NCBI GenBank assembly: GCA_037439425.1
Contig: JBBIWA010000009.1
Location: 62,001 to 126,000, forward strand
Reading direction: 5' to 3'
DNA: 64,000 bases
Source: JBBIWA01 sp037439425
Lineage (GTDB): Bacteria; Acidobacteriota; Blastocatellia; RBC074
The notes beneath the pieces are model-generated. The model made no database searches and was not told the DNA's origin. It was given only the letters and a program-made list of their open reading frames with translations. The position numbers and the translations under genes are program-made. Of the stretch, positions 51,615-61,174 are shown one piece after another; position 1 is the stretch's first letter; each line of letters opens with the position of its first letter.

Positions 51615-52325
51615 ATGCAGAGCGCGATTGCCGAGAAGTCACCCAGCCAGAGCCGCTCGCGATCCGAACGTGACCTCCTCAGCCTGGCCACGCCAGTGTT
51701 TGAGACGATCCTGCGACTCAAGGCCGGATTGCTTACGCCGTCAAAGGAACTGCGCCGCACGATTGATGAATACCTCAAGCAGGCGGAGCAACGCGGCGAG
51801 AAGCGTGCTTATCCTGCTGCTCAACTGCAGGCCATGAAGTTTGCTCTGGCGGCCTTTGTGGACGAGACGGTCCTGACGGCTGACTTCCCGTTACGTGAAG
51901 AGTGGGAGAAGTATCCGCTGCAACTTGAATATTTCGGCGAACACCTGGCCGGAGTGAAATTCTTTGAGCGGCTGGAGGAGATGTTGAAAGAGACCGAGAA
52001 ACAGGCTGAGCTCATTGAGCTTTATTACCTCTGCCTGTTGCTCGGCTACAAAGGCAAGTACCAGATCTACTACGAGGATCAACTCAAGAACGTGATTGAT
52101 AAGATCGCCGAGCATCTGCGCCGGGTGGGTAGGCTGCGCCCTGGTCTGCTGTCCCCCCACTGGAAAGCGACTGACCAACCAGCACCGCCCCCAGCGGAAG
52201 GCTTTCCCCTATGGGCCAAGATTGGCCTCGCGCTGGTAATCGGCCTGGTGATTGTGATTTACTTGATCTTGAGTTTTTGGCTCAAAAGTGATCTAAACGC
52301 TGCCCTTCAGCAATTGCTCCGCTAG
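51615..52325 (+). CDS. tssL: T6SS inner membrane protein TssL (DotU family)
   Basis: Anchors the secretion machine in the inner membrane with TssM. At 236 aa the cytoplasmic DotU domain (about 25-185, with LATPVFETILRLKAG, KFALAAFVDETVLTAD, LELYYLCLLLGYKGKYQIYYEDQL) is followed by the single C-terminal transmembrane helix (about 200-226, IGLALVIGLVIVIYLIL). There is no OmpA/peptidoglycan-binding extension. The start lies directly after a family B hairpin. Confidence 0.94.
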   Translation: MQSAIAEKSPSQSRSRSERDLLSLATPVFETILRLKAGLLTPSKELRRTIDEYLKQAEQRGEKRAYPAAQLQAMKFALAAFVDETVLTADFPLREEWEKYPLQLEYFGEHLAGVKFFERLEEMLKETEKQAELIELYYLCLLLGYKGKYQIYYEDQLKNVIDKIAEHLRRVGRLRPGLLSPHWKATDQPAPPPAEGFPLWAKIGLALVIGLVIVIYLILSFWLKSDLNAALQQLLR

Positions 52326-52458
52326 TCCCGACTGCCCCATCAAGTAGTTAGATCACTTCTGTTGCAATCCGCTCCCCCGTAGCTTAGCAGAGTTAGCAGA
52401 GTTCGTTAGTTGACATTGTTCATTCTTTCCTGAACGGCTTCTTGCTGGAGCTCAAGCT

Positions 52459-55400
52459 ATGTCTTCCCACTGGGAGCAACTTAAATCAGCGATTGGAATC
52501 TCGGCACTCGTGTCGCTTTACGGCTTGGCCAGCCTCCTGGTCTGGTTCTTTGGCCCAGCATTGGGATTTGGCCTGAGCGAGCGGATCGTACTCATCGCAC
52601 TGATCCTGCTGACGTGGCCGGTGGCAATCTTAATCAACCATTATCGGAAGAAACGAGCGGAACGGCATGCTGGCAGCGAGGGTGAAGAAAAACAACTCGC
52701 CGGAGTCGCAAAGCCAGCGCCTCTACGTGCGCCCGCAGGCACTTATGAGGAGCTTCAGCGCAGCGCGGAAGAAGCCACTGCGTGGCTGCGCAGCACCAGG
52801 CTGGGCACGACGCCGGCTAGAGATGCCATCTACAGCTTGCCCTGGTTGCTGGTCGCAGGGCCACCCGCCAGCGGTAAGACTTCCCTACTGCTTTCGGCCG
52901 GACTCGATTTTCACGTGCTCCCGGGGCAGCGCCACGCCGAGCAAAACCTGATTCGTCCGACGCGCGATTGTGAATGGCGAGTGACCGACAAAGCAGTGTT
53001 GCTTGACACGGCCGGACGCTATCAGACCGAAGGCGCGCACAGCGATGAATGGTCAGCTCTGATTGAGACTCTCAAGAAGTATCGCAAGAATCGTCCGCTC
53101 GATGGGGTCATTATTCCCGTGAGCGCGGCTCGGGTGCTGGCCTCTAGCGAGGCTGAGATTGAGCAACAGGCGAAATTGTTGCGCACGCGGCTCGATGAAG
53201 TGACCGCGCGAACCGGGATCAGGTTCCCTGTCTACCTGGTCTTCACGCACGCAGAAGCGATTGAAGGCTTCAGCGAGTTCTTCCACACACTCAATTCAAC
53301 GGAGCGCGCTGCCGTTTGGGGAGCTACCATTCCACTCGAGCAAGCGCCCAAAGCGCACGCGCTGTTCGATGTCGAATTCGACTATCTGTCTCAGGCCTTG
53401 ATGCGGCGCAGGCTCGTGCGGCTGGGCGCACCAGCAACACCGGTTGAAGCACTGCGTGTCTTCAATTTTCCGCTCCGTTTTGCCAAAGCGCGCAGCAAGC
53501 TAGGGCTATTTGCTTCAGCTCTGTTCAGACCCAATCCATTTAGCGAAAGCCCTCTCTTTCGCGGCTTCTACTTCACCAGCCATCCTGCCCGCAACAGTAG
53601 AGGCCGAGAAGCGCTCGGGCGCGCAACTGGTACCGTCGAATTGGCCTCTGGTACGGAAGCGCAGGTAGCGACCAAAGGATTCTTCACCGAAGACTTCTTC
53701 CAGGAAGTCTTGCACCGCGATCGCGATCTGGCGGCTTCCTTCCAGGCGGTGAAGAAAGACCCGCACCGATGGCACAAAATCTTGCTCGGCATCGCGGCAG
53801 CATTCTTGTTGTTCTCGATGATCGGGATGCTGGTCTCCTTCATAGGGAACAAAAGACTGATCGCGCAAGCGCGAGCGCGCGGCGAGCAGGTAGATGAGAT
53901 CTGGCGCGCGGATGCAGGCAAAGACCCAACCAGGAAAGACGCCACTGCGGCGCGCGTGGAGATCGAAGCCGTAGATGCGCTGCGCCAGCAGTTACTTGAA
54001 CTCGACGAGTACGACCGCAACTGGCCGCCGCTCTACCTCGGATTCGGGCTCTACTCGGGCAACGCGATCAAGGAGCCATTGCGCACGATCTACTTTGAGT
54101 CCATCAATCAGCGGTTCTTCAAACCGGTGCAAGCCGCGCTTGAGCGTGAGCTACGAGCTTTTACTACCACTTCTCTTGAGCCAGTCTCTACTGCGAGCGA
54201 TGATCTGGGCCGTTATTACGATCTGCTCAAAGCCTATCTCATGCTGGCAGGAGATGCAGACAAGATTGAGCCAACTTTTCTCGTCCATCGCCTGACAGAT
54301 TATTGGAAGCAATCGGCACCGCCCGAGCTGGAGCTACTTGCGCAACAACAGCTCGAATTTTACGCCAGTCAAGCGAGCCGCGAAGATGCGCCGCATCTGC
54401 GCCCTGATGAGCGGCTGGTGGCTGAAGCCAGGCGACGACTCGCGGCTTATCCGGCAGTTAATCGCTTCTACAAGCGCATCACCACCGAGATTGATGCCAA
54501 GGTCGCACCTGTGTCGCTTGATCGCATCCTGCTCGATCGTGGGCGCGGTGTGCTAGCCGGTTCTTATACCGTGCCCGGCAGCTTCACGATCGAAGGCTAT
54601 CGCGGCCACATGATCGAGGCGATCTCCTCGGCAGCCGAAGAGATGAGCAAAGAAGACTGGGTGATGGGGGCTGTGGCTCAAGCATCTCAGGGCCAGAGCG
54701 CAGATATCGGCAAGTTGCAGGCGATCTACCTGCGCGACTACACCGATCAGTGGCAGAAGTTCCTCAAAGGCCTCAGCGTGCGGCCATTCAATAATAAAGA
54801 TGAAGCGGTCGAAGCGCTCAAGGCGCTCTCAGCCAGTGATTCACCGCTGGTGCTGGTCTTAACCGAAGTCGTCCGCCACACCAATCTCTCAGCCGCGCCG
54901 CAAGAAGGCGGGTTCTGGGGTTGGATCAAGAGCCTCTTTTCACGCCCAAGCGTCGACACCAGCGGCGGTACTAGCGAGGTGGAGAAAGAGTTTCGCCCGC
55001 TCTTTCAATTCGTTTCCGCCGCAGGCGACAAAGAGTCTTCTTTGCTTTCGCAGTATCGCGCCGAGCTTCAGGCGGTGCTGGGCAAACTGGAGATCAAATC
55101 CGCCGATCAGTTGTCACAAGTCTCACAGGCACTGCTCACAGGCAAAGATGAGCTGGGCTTGCAAAAGGCTGAACTTGCGGTCGCCAAATTACTCGATTCA
55201 TTTAAGACTGCTGCAGCCCGCGATGCTGCCGTGCTGCTTAAGCAGCCGCTGGGCAATCTACGCGCGATGCTTTACGGCGGCAGCTACGAGCAGATCGAAA
55301 GGGCGTGGCGCGAGCAGCTCTACCCGGCTGCGCGTCGCCTCGAACAGGGATTTCCTTTCACCAGCTTCGGTGAAGCCTCGCTCACTGACCTCACGCGCTT

Positions 55401-55971
55401 TCTGAACCCTGTAAACGGACAGTTGACCATCTTCTTCAATGAGAAGCTGGCAAGCTCTTTCGAGGAGGCAGGAGGCCAGTGGCGACTGAAAGAAACAGGG
55501 GCCTTCAGGTTCTCCGATAATTTCGTCAATTACCTCAACAGCGCACGGCGACTCAGGGAAGCGCTCTTCCCGACCGGCAGCCAGCAACCAGAGGTTGCCT
55601 ATGAATTGATCGTACAACCTGTGCCCGGGGCCGATGTTGTTATAGAAATTGATGGCAACCGCGCTCAAGCCAGCGGCTCCTCGCCGCAATCGTACAAGTT
55701 CACCTGGCCAGCGCGAACAGGCGCCTCGGGAGCGCGAATTTTAGTGATCACAGGCGGGGGCCAACCACTGGAAAGAAGCTTCCCTGGCGAGTGGGGACTT
55801 TTCAAGGCGTTTGCTGCTGGTGCGCCCAACAAGATGGGCGACAATCAGTATGTTTTGTCCTGGAATCTCGGCTCGGTCACAGTCCGCGCGACGCTGCGCC
55901 CGGCCAGCGTTACTAACCCGTTCGAGCGCAGCTTATTTACTAACCTGCAAGCCCCACAGAATCTGAGATAG
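52459..55971 (+). CDS. tssM: T6SS inner membrane protein TssM (IcmF family)
   Basis: Spans the envelope and connects TssL to the outer membrane. At 1170 aa it has two N-terminal transmembrane helices (about 10-34 and 38-60), a cytoplasmic NTPase domain with intact Walker A GPPASGKT (134-141, Lys140) and LLDTAGRYQTEG, a third helix (about 441-463, LLGIAAAFLLFSMIGMLVSFIG) and a long periplasmic region. DUF-type IcmF-related and C-terminal domains are present (SYKFTWPARTG, MGDNQYVLSWNLG). No TssJ lipoprotein gene is adjacent, though TssM normally contacts it. Confidence 0.95.
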   Translation: MSSHWEQLKSAIGISALVSLYGLASLLVWFFGPALGFGLSERIVLIALILLTWPVAILINHYRKKRAERHAGSEGEEKQLAGVAKPAPLRAPAGTYEELQRSAEEATAWLRSTRLGTTPARDAIYSLPWLLVAGPPASGKTSLLLSAGLDFHVLPGQRHAEQNLIRPTRDCEWRVTDKAVLLDTAGRYQTEGAHSDEWSALIETLKKYRKNRPLDGVIIPVSAARVLASSEAEIEQQAKLLRTRLDEVTARTGIRFPVYLVFTHAEAIEGFSEFFHTLNSTERAAVWGATIPLEQAPKAHALFDVEFDYLSQALMRRRLVRLGAPATPVEALRVFNFPLRFAKARSKLGLFASALFRPNPFSESPLFRGFYFTSHPARNSRGREALGRATGTVELASGTEAQVATKGFFTEDFFQEVLHRDRDLAASFQAVKKDPHRWHKILLGIAAAFLLFSMIGMLVSFIGNKRLIAQARARGEQVDEIWRADAGKDPTRKDATAARVEIEAVDALRQQLLELDEYDRNWPPLYLGFGLYSGNAIKEPLRTIYFESINQRFFKPVQAALERELRAFTTTSLEPVSTASDDLGRYYDLLKAYLMLAGDADKIEPTFLVHRLTDYWKQSAPPELELLAQQQLEFYASQASREDAPHLRPDERLVAEARRRLAAYPAVNRFYKRITTEIDAKVAPVSLDRILLDRGRGVLAGSYTVPGSFTIEGYRGHMIEAISSAAEEMSKEDWVMGAVAQASQGQSADIGKLQAIYLRDYTDQWQKFLKGLSVRPFNNKDEAVEALKALSASDSPLVLVLTEVVRHTNLSAAPQEGGFWGWIKSLFSRPSVDTSGGTSEVEKEFRPLFQFVSAAGDKESSLLSQYRAELQAVLGKLEIKSADQLSQVSQALLTGKDELGLQKAELAVAKLLDSFKTAAARDAAVLLKQPLGNLRAMLYGGSYEQIERAWREQLYPAARRLEQGFPFTSFGEASLTDLTRFLNPVNGQLTIFFNEKLASSFEEAGGQWRLKETGAFRFSDNFVNYLNSARRLREALFPTGSQQPEVAYELIVQPVPGADVVIEIDGNRAQASGSSPQSYKFTWPARTGASGARILVITGGGQPLERSFPGEWGLFKAFAAGAPNKMGDNQYVLSWNLGSVTVRATLRPASVTNPFERSLFTNLQAPQNLR

Positions 55972-56131
55972 AGAGAGTCGTGGTGCAGCGACGAGGGGGG
56001 AACGATGAAAATCAAGCCACGACCTGAAAAGCACATAGATTATCTCTCCTCCCTTCATGCTCTTCGGGCCCTTCGTGGTTTACTTTCTGAGTTATTCTGC
56101 TCGCTCTGGCGACGCCTTGAAAAGATGAAAA

Positions 56132-56234
56132 CCTGGGGACGCACGTTTGCGAGCGTGCTCGCTCTGAAGGCAAGCACCAGCTTCACCAAAACAGGCACGC
56201 CGGAGGCGTGCCTACTCAGGATCTTCCGCAGGAG
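56132..56234 (+). repeat. Family A palindromic repeat carrying the SD of tagJ
   Basis: CCTGGGGACGCACGTTTGCG ... GGCACGCCGGAGGCGTGCC TACTCAGG ATCTTCCGCAGGAG. The AGGAG (56230-56234) is the SD of the gene at 56241. The 269-nt gap after tssM is mostly this repeat plus a purine-rich start. Confidence 0.82.
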
Positions 56235-56240
56235 CAAATT

Positions 56241-57062
56241 ATGGAAAGGGCTAAAGAACTATTCGATGCCGGCGAACTTCAAGCCGCGATTGAAGAGCTG
56301 GTGCGCGAGGTAAAGGCCAATCCGGCAGATACCACGCGGCGCATCTTCTTATTCGAGTTGCTCTGTTTTGTGGGCGAGTGGGATCGCGCCGAAAAACAAC
56401 TCGAGGTCATCGGCCATCAAAGCGCGAAGGCAGAGATCGGCGTCCAAGCTTACCGCAACAACATCAAGGCCGAGCGCGCCTGCCAGCGCTTATTTACTGA
56501 TGGCTTGCGGCCGCATTTCCTGTTTGAACCGCCAGCCTACGTGAGCTTGCATCTGGAAGCGATCAACCGTTTGCGCGAAGGGGATACGGCTGAAGCGCGC
56601 CGGTTGCTTGACCGCGCCGAAGAGCAGCGCCCCGCACTCTCAGGCAAGCTCAATGGAGAGCCGTTTCAGGACTTCAGAGATTGGAATGATCTGGTTGCGC
56701 CCGTGCTCGAACTAATCGTTCAGGATCACTACACCTGGCTACCCCTTGAGCAGGTTAAGCGCCTGGAGATCACCGCTCCTACCCAGTTGCGAGATTTAAT
56801 CTGGGCCACAGCAAAAATTGAAGCAACCGATGAGGCGGGTGGCCTCATCGGAAGAGCGTTCATTAAAACGCTCTATGAAGGATCGAGCAAACACCCTAAC
56901 AACCAGGTGAAGCTCGGCAGAATGACTGACTGGAAAACCTTCGGCGAAGAGGTGGTTTCAGCGGTAGGGCTTCGTCTTTTCTTAGTGGACGAGGAAGATA
57001 AAGCGATCCTCGAAGTGAGGGAGGTAGAGTTCAACCCAATTCCTAAAGCGCCCGTGCCATAG
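56241..57062 (+). CDS. tagJ: T6SS accessory protein TagJ/ImpE
   Basis: At 273 aa it starts MERAKELFDAGELQAAIEELVREVKANPADTTRRIFLFELLCFVGEWDRAEKQLEVIG, the ImpE/TagJ N-terminal TPR-like region. YTWLPLEQVKRLEITAPTQLRDLIWA and NQVKLGRMTDW are conserved in the family. TagJ binds TssB and tunes sheath recycling by ClpV in some systems. The SD AGGAG comes from the family A repeat; an upstream in-frame ATG at 56208 is inside the repeat and rejected. It lies between tssM and the His/Cys-dyad gene. Confidence 0.9.
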   Translation: MERAKELFDAGELQAAIEELVREVKANPADTTRRIFLFELLCFVGEWDRAEKQLEVIGHQSAKAEIGVQAYRNNIKAERACQRLFTDGLRPHFLFEPPAYVSLHLEAINRLREGDTAEARRLLDRAEEQRPALSGKLNGEPFQDFRDWNDLVAPVLELIVQDHYTWLPLEQVKRLEITAPTQLRDLIWATAKIEATDEAGGLIGRAFIKTLYEGSSKHPNNQVKLGRMTDWKTFGEEVVSAVGLRLFLVDEEDKAILEVREVEFNPIPKAPVP

Positions 57063-57158
57063 ATATGCTACCTCCCCTCCATAAGTCGCCGCTGGAATTC
57101 TCTGAGCACCAGAGGGGTTGTTGAGGTCGCTCGCGCGGACACCCTGAAAGCGATGAAA

Positions 57159-57264
57159 AGCAGGGAGCACACGCTGATCTAGGGTGTTCGGTTTAAGGTA
57201 ATGGCTTGCTTAACGAAGGCGGGCACGCAAGGATGCGTGCGCTCCCAGGGATTTTCCGCGGAGG
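57159..57264 (+). repeat. Family A palindromic repeat carrying the SD of the His/Cys-dyad gene
   Basis: Left arm worn (CAGGGAGCACACGC); right side intact: GGCACGCAAGGATGCGTGCG CTCCCAGGG ATTTTCCGCGGAGGA. GGAGGA (57260-57265) is the SD of the ATG at 57274. Confidence 0.8.
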
Positions 57265-57273
57265 AACCAAAGA

Positions 57274-57810
57274 ATGATTATTGATGTGCTTGATATGGAA
57301 GACCCGGTGCTGGGTAAAAACCGGCAGCAATGGCTCAACTATTTGGGAGCTAGCTCGGTGAAGATAAATATGTATGGGATGTCGAACGGGGTGGGCCAGA
57401 TGATCAGCGATATAAAGCAGCGCGCTTCGATAGGGCGGCTCGAACGGCTGCGCATCTGGTCGCACGGTGCTCCGGGGATGCAGAATGTCTCGGCCGGCGC
57501 CAGCGGCAGCGGCGCAGTGCATTGGGCAAGCCTGTCGGTCTCAAATATTGCCCAGGTGCGGGAGACGCTGGCTCAGCTCAGACCCTATTTCTCCCCCCAC
57601 CACGCTCACGTGGAGTTGCGCGGATGTAACGTAGCTCAGGGCGCTCAAGGAGAGCAGTTACTGGTCGAACTGGCGCGGATCTGGGGAGTGCCAGTGCAGG
57701 CCGGGACGGTCGTGCAGACGACGGGCAGATGGGCTGGCACCGTTGTGCAGGCGGAACCCAATGGTGCTTTGAGCTGCACTACTGGTATGGCTGTTGGGAC
57801 AAGACCATAG
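57274..57810 (+). CDS. His/Cys-dyad protein in the T6SS cluster (clan CD/DUF4347-like)
   Basis: At 178 aa, its most notable features are RLRIWSHGAPGMQ (His64-Gly65) after a beta-strand and VELRGCNVAQG (Cys118) after another. This is the order and spacing of the His/Cys dyad in clan CD folds such as the MARTX C80 self-processing protease and DUF4347. It could be a small protease or a non-catalytic relative. No signal peptide or transmembrane segment is seen. It lies between tagJ and tssA in the same orientation, 20 nt before tssA, so it is probably co-expressed. It may be an effector, a processing enzyme or an accessory factor; this is inference. Confidence 0.55.
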   Translation: MIIDVLDMEDPVLGKNRQQWLNYLGASSVKINMYGMSNGVGQMISDIKQRASIGRLERLRIWSHGAPGMQNVSAGASGSGAVHWASLSVSNIAQVRETLAQLRPYFSPHHAHVELRGCNVAQGAQGEQLLVELARIWGVPVQAGTVVQTTGRWAGTVVQAEPNGALSCTTGMAVGTRP

Positions 57811-57830
57811 GAGAGAGGAGAAATTCTCAG

Positions 57831-58988
57831 ATGCCTTCCGTACCGCCAGTGATAGACCTCGAAGCACTGCTTGCACCTATCTCAGGTGATAACCCAGCAG
57901 GCGAAAATCTGCGTTACGACGGGACTTATGATCTGCTCAAAGAAGCGCGCCGCGCTGATGAAGCTCTGGCTCAGGGCGAATGGGAGCGCGAGCTGAAAGT
58001 CGCCGAATGGCCCAAGGTCATCGAAATCGCGACTCAAGCGCTGAGCAGTAAAGCTAAAGACCTGCAAGTCGGAGCCTGGCTGGCCGAAGCGCTGGTCAGA
58101 AACGACCGGCTTGATCGCTTCGCCGGGTTGCGTGATGGGTTGCAATTAATGCGCCAGTTACAAGAGCGTTTCTGGGATCACCTCTACCCGGAGATTGATC
58201 CTGAGGATGAGGAAGGCCCGCTGCGCGCGCGTGCCAATGTGCTGGAAGCGCTGGATAACTGGCTGGCCGTCGCCATCAAAGAAGTGCCTCTGACTAACAG
58301 CACGACGGGCCTGAAATATTCCTATCTCCAGTGGGAAGGCTCCAAACAGTTTGAGATCCCGGAAAACCTTGAAGCCTTAAGTACAGAAGAGCAAGAACGC
58401 GCCAACGAATTGAAAGCGCGCGCCGCTGCCGAAGGCAAAATCACCAGCGAAGATTGGCGTAAGGCTTATCGCGCGACTCCGCGCGCTTTTTACGAAGAGC
58501 GACACCAACTGCTCAATGAATGCTGGGAAGAACTCAAAGCGCTCGACCGGACCATGGACGAACGGCTCGGGCGCGAAACGCCAGGGCTGAAGGCGCTCCA
58601 GAAATCGCTCGATGAAGTTCGCTCGCTGGTTGAAAGGCTGGTCAAAGAGAAACGCATCGCTGAACCTTACCCGGAAGAATTGGCAACCATGGAAGGAGCG
58701 AGCGAAGCGGCAACAACCCTGGCTGGTGAAGAGGCTGCTACGTTTGTCTCTACCGGCCCAGTGCGCAGCCGCAAGGAAGCGCTCAAACGACTGGCTGAAG
58801 TGGCTGAATACTTTCGCCGCACCGAACCCCACAGTCCTGTTTCATATCTGGTGCAACGAGCCATCAATTGGGGCAATATGCCACTAGAAGTTTGGCTTCG
58901 CGACGTCATCAAGGACGAGAATGTGCTCAATCAACTGCGCGAGACGCTGGGGATCAAAGCAGGCTCCGATGAGAGCAGTGAAGAGTAG
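57831..58988 (+). CDS. tssA: T6SS protein TssA (ImpA family)
   Basis: Organises baseplate and sheath assembly. At 385 aa the ImpA N-terminal domain (about 5-130) has PISGDNPAGENLRYDGTYDLLKEARR, LQVGAWLAEALVRNDRLDRFAGLRDGL and ERFWDHLYPEIDPEDEEGPLRARAN. The C-terminal end ETLGIKAGS follows LVQRAINWGNMPLEVWLRDVI. The start is set at 57831, behind GAGAGAGGAG (57811-57820); the frame is open further upstream. It follows the His/Cys-dyad gene and precedes tssB. Confidence 0.93.
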   Translation: MPSVPPVIDLEALLAPISGDNPAGENLRYDGTYDLLKEARRADEALAQGEWERELKVAEWPKVIEIATQALSSKAKDLQVGAWLAEALVRNDRLDRFAGLRDGLQLMRQLQERFWDHLYPEIDPEDEEGPLRARANVLEALDNWLAVAIKEVPLTNSTTGLKYSYLQWEGSKQFEIPENLEALSTEEQERANELKARAAAEGKITSEDWRKAYRATPRAFYEERHQLLNECWEELKALDRTMDERLGRETPGLKALQKSLDEVRSLVERLVKEKRIAEPYPEELATMEGASEAATTLAGEEAATFVSTGPVRSRKEALKRLAEVAEYFRRTEPHSPVSYLVQRAINWGNMPLEVWLRDVIKDENVLNQLRETLGIKAGSDESSEE

Positions 58989-59059
58989 CTCAACGCTTCT
59001 TTGATCGTTGTCGAGAAGCCGAGGTAGCTAACAGTCCGAGATAACAAGGAGAGAGTCTT

Positions 59060-59593
59060 ATGCCTAAAAGGGAAAGTATCCAACAGAAGATCAGTCGCGT
59101 CCGCCCACCGCGGGTGCATATCACTTACGACGTGGAAGTGGGCGGCGCCATCGAAATGAAAGAACTGCCTTTCGTCGTCGGCGTGCTGGGCGATTTCTCC
59201 GGCCATCCCGAACAGCCACTGCCACGAGTCCGCGATCGCAAATTCGTCGAGATTGATCGCGACAATTTCGATCAAGTGCTGGCCGGAATGAAACCCCGGC
59301 TCGCCTTGGGAGTGGATAACAAACTGGCCGATGACGGTAGCCAAATGAGCGTTGAGTTGCGCTTCAGCAAGATGGAGGACTTCGAGCCGGACAACCTGGT
59401 GCAGCAGGTCGAACCGCTGAGGAGGCTAGTCGAGCTGCGGCAAAACCTCTCCGATCTGCTGGCCAAAATGGACGGCAATGACAAGCTCGGAGACCTGCTC
59501 CAGGACGTCTTGCAGAATACCGAGGCGCAGAAGCACCTCGGCAGTGCGCTCGGCATCGAAGCACCCCAAGAGAGCGGTGAGAAAGGAGAGTAG
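59060..59593 (+). CDS. tssB: T6SS sheath protein TssB
   Basis: Small subunit of the contractile sheath. At 177 aa it is typical, with RVRPPRVHITYDVEVGGAIEMKELPFVVGVLGDFSGHP, LPRVRDRKFVEIDRDNFDQVL and FSKMEDFEPDNLVQQV. SD AAGGAGAG at 59048-59055. Its stop is followed by the tssC start 2 nt later, with the tssC SD (AAAGGAG) overlapping the tssB end. Confidence 0.96.
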   Translation: MPKRESIQQKISRVRPPRVHITYDVEVGGAIEMKELPFVVGVLGDFSGHPEQPLPRVRDRKFVEIDRDNFDQVLAGMKPRLALGVDNKLADDGSQMSVELRFSKMEDFEPDNLVQQVEPLRRLVELRQNLSDLLAKMDGNDKLGDLLQDVLQNTEAQKHLGSALGIEAPQESGEKGE

Positions 59594-59595
59594 CC

Positions 59596-61083
59596 ATGGC
59601 TGAGAAGAAGGAAAAGAAAGCGGAGACCGTAGTCACTGAACAACAGGAAGTCGGTCTACTCGACCAGATCCTCAGTGAAGGGCTGCGCGCGCGCGATGAG
59701 ATCCAGCTCAAACGCGGCAAAGATATTATCGCCGACTTCGTACAGGAGGTCCTCAAAGGCCAGCTCGTTATGGCCAAGGACATGGAGACGACGATCAATG
59801 CGCGCATCGCCCAGATTGACAAACTGATCTCAGCGCAACTCAACGAGATCATGCACCACGAAGATTTTCAGAAGCTTGAAGCTTCCTGGCGCGGATTGCA
59901 TCATCTGGTCTTTGAGAGCGAGACTGGTCCGCTGCTCAAGATCCGCGTCATGAATGTGACCAAGAGAGAGCTCTTGCGCGACCTCGAAAAAGCGCCCGAA
60001 TTCGATCAATCGGCGCTCTTCAAGAAGGTCTATGAAGAAGAGTTCGGCACTTTTGGTGGCGCTCCCTTCGGCGTGCTGATTGGCGATTATGAGTTCAGCA
60101 ACCATCCTCAGGATATGCTGCTGCTGGAAAAGATCTCGCAGGTGGCCGCAGCCGCTCACGCGCCTTTCATCTCAGCCGCTGCGCCGCAAATGTTCGGCTG
60201 GGACACTTTCAGCCAGCTCACCGAGGTACGGGACCTGGCCAAGATCTTCGATCAGGTGGAGTATGCCAAGTGGCGCTCCTTCCGGGAATCGGAAGATTCG
60301 CGCTATGTCGGTCTCACCCTGCCTCACACGCTGATGCGTCTGCCTTACGGCAAGGAGACGGTGCCAACTGAGACCTTCAACTTCGAGGAGGATGTGGACG
60401 GCACCGACCACAAGAAGTACCTGTGGGGCAATGCTGCTTACTCCTTCGGCACCCGGCTGACCGAAGCCTTTGCTCTCTACAACTGGTGCGTGGCCATTCG
60501 CGGCGTCGAAGGCGGCGGGCTGGTTTCGGGTTTGCCAACGCATACCTTCAAGACCGACGAAGGTGAAGTGGCGCTTAAATGCCCGACCGAAATCGCCATT
60601 ACCGACCGGCGCGAGAAGGAGTTTTCCGATCTCGGCTTCATCCCGCTGGTCCACTGCAAGAACACTGATTACGCTGCTTTCTTCGGCGCGCAATCGTGCA
60701 ACAAAGCTCCCAAGTATGACTCTGAGGCGGCCAACGCTAATGCGCGGCTCTCGACGCAGTTGCAGTACATCTTTGCCGTCTCGCGTTTCGCTCACTACCT
60801 GAAAGCGATGATGCGCGACAAAGTAGGCAGCTTCATGTCCCGCGTTGAATGCGAGCGCTTTCTCAATCAGTGGATTCGCAATTACGTGACGGAAGATGAC
60901 ACCGCTTCGCCTACAGTCAAAGCGCAGTACCCGTTGCGTGATGCCAGAGTGGACGTCGTCGAGGTGCCGGGCAAACCCGGCGTCTACAAAGCCGTGGCGT
61001 TTTTGAGACCGCACTTCCAACTCGACGAGCTGTCAGTTTCGCTACGCCTGGTAGCAGAACTTCCCAAACCCGCCGCCAAGTAG
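59596..61083 (+). CDS. tssC: T6SS sheath protein TssC
   Basis: Large sheath subunit. At 495 aa it is typical, with EASWRGLHHLVFESETGPLLKIRVMNVTKRELLRDLEKA, FGVLIGDYEFSNHPQD, FISAAAPQMFGWDTF and RFAHYLKAMMRDKVGSFMSR. The C-terminus reads VAFLRPHFQLDELSVSLRLVAELP. Co-translated with tssB. No clpV gene is in the window to recycle the sheath. Confidence 0.97.
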   Translation: MAEKKEKKAETVVTEQQEVGLLDQILSEGLRARDEIQLKRGKDIIADFVQEVLKGQLVMAKDMETTINARIAQIDKLISAQLNEIMHHEDFQKLEASWRGLHHLVFESETGPLLKIRVMNVTKRELLRDLEKAPEFDQSALFKKVYEEEFGTFGGAPFGVLIGDYEFSNHPQDMLLLEKISQVAAAAHAPFISAAAPQMFGWDTFSQLTEVRDLAKIFDQVEYAKWRSFRESEDSRYVGLTLPHTLMRLPYGKETVPTETFNFEEDVDGTDHKKYLWGNAAYSFGTRLTEAFALYNWCVAIRGVEGGGLVSGLPTHTFKTDEGEVALKCPTEIAITDRREKEFSDLGFIPLVHCKNTDYAAFFGAQSCNKAPKYDSEAANANARLSTQLQYIFAVSRFAHYLKAMMRDKVGSFMSRVECERFLNQWIRNYVTEDDTASPTVKAQYPLRDARVDVVEVPGKPGVYKAVAFLRPHFQLDELSVSLRLVAELPKPAAK

Positions 61084-61174
61084 TAACAACGGCGGATAGG
61101 GATAATTACTCCGGGGTCAGACAAAAGGCTCTGCTCTCCGGTTGGTGGCCAATACTTAAAGGAGGAGTAACTAT

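Noticed and set aside
60172..61020. 282-codon minus-strand frame opposite tssC
   Set aside because: Antisense to tssC; no supporting motif.
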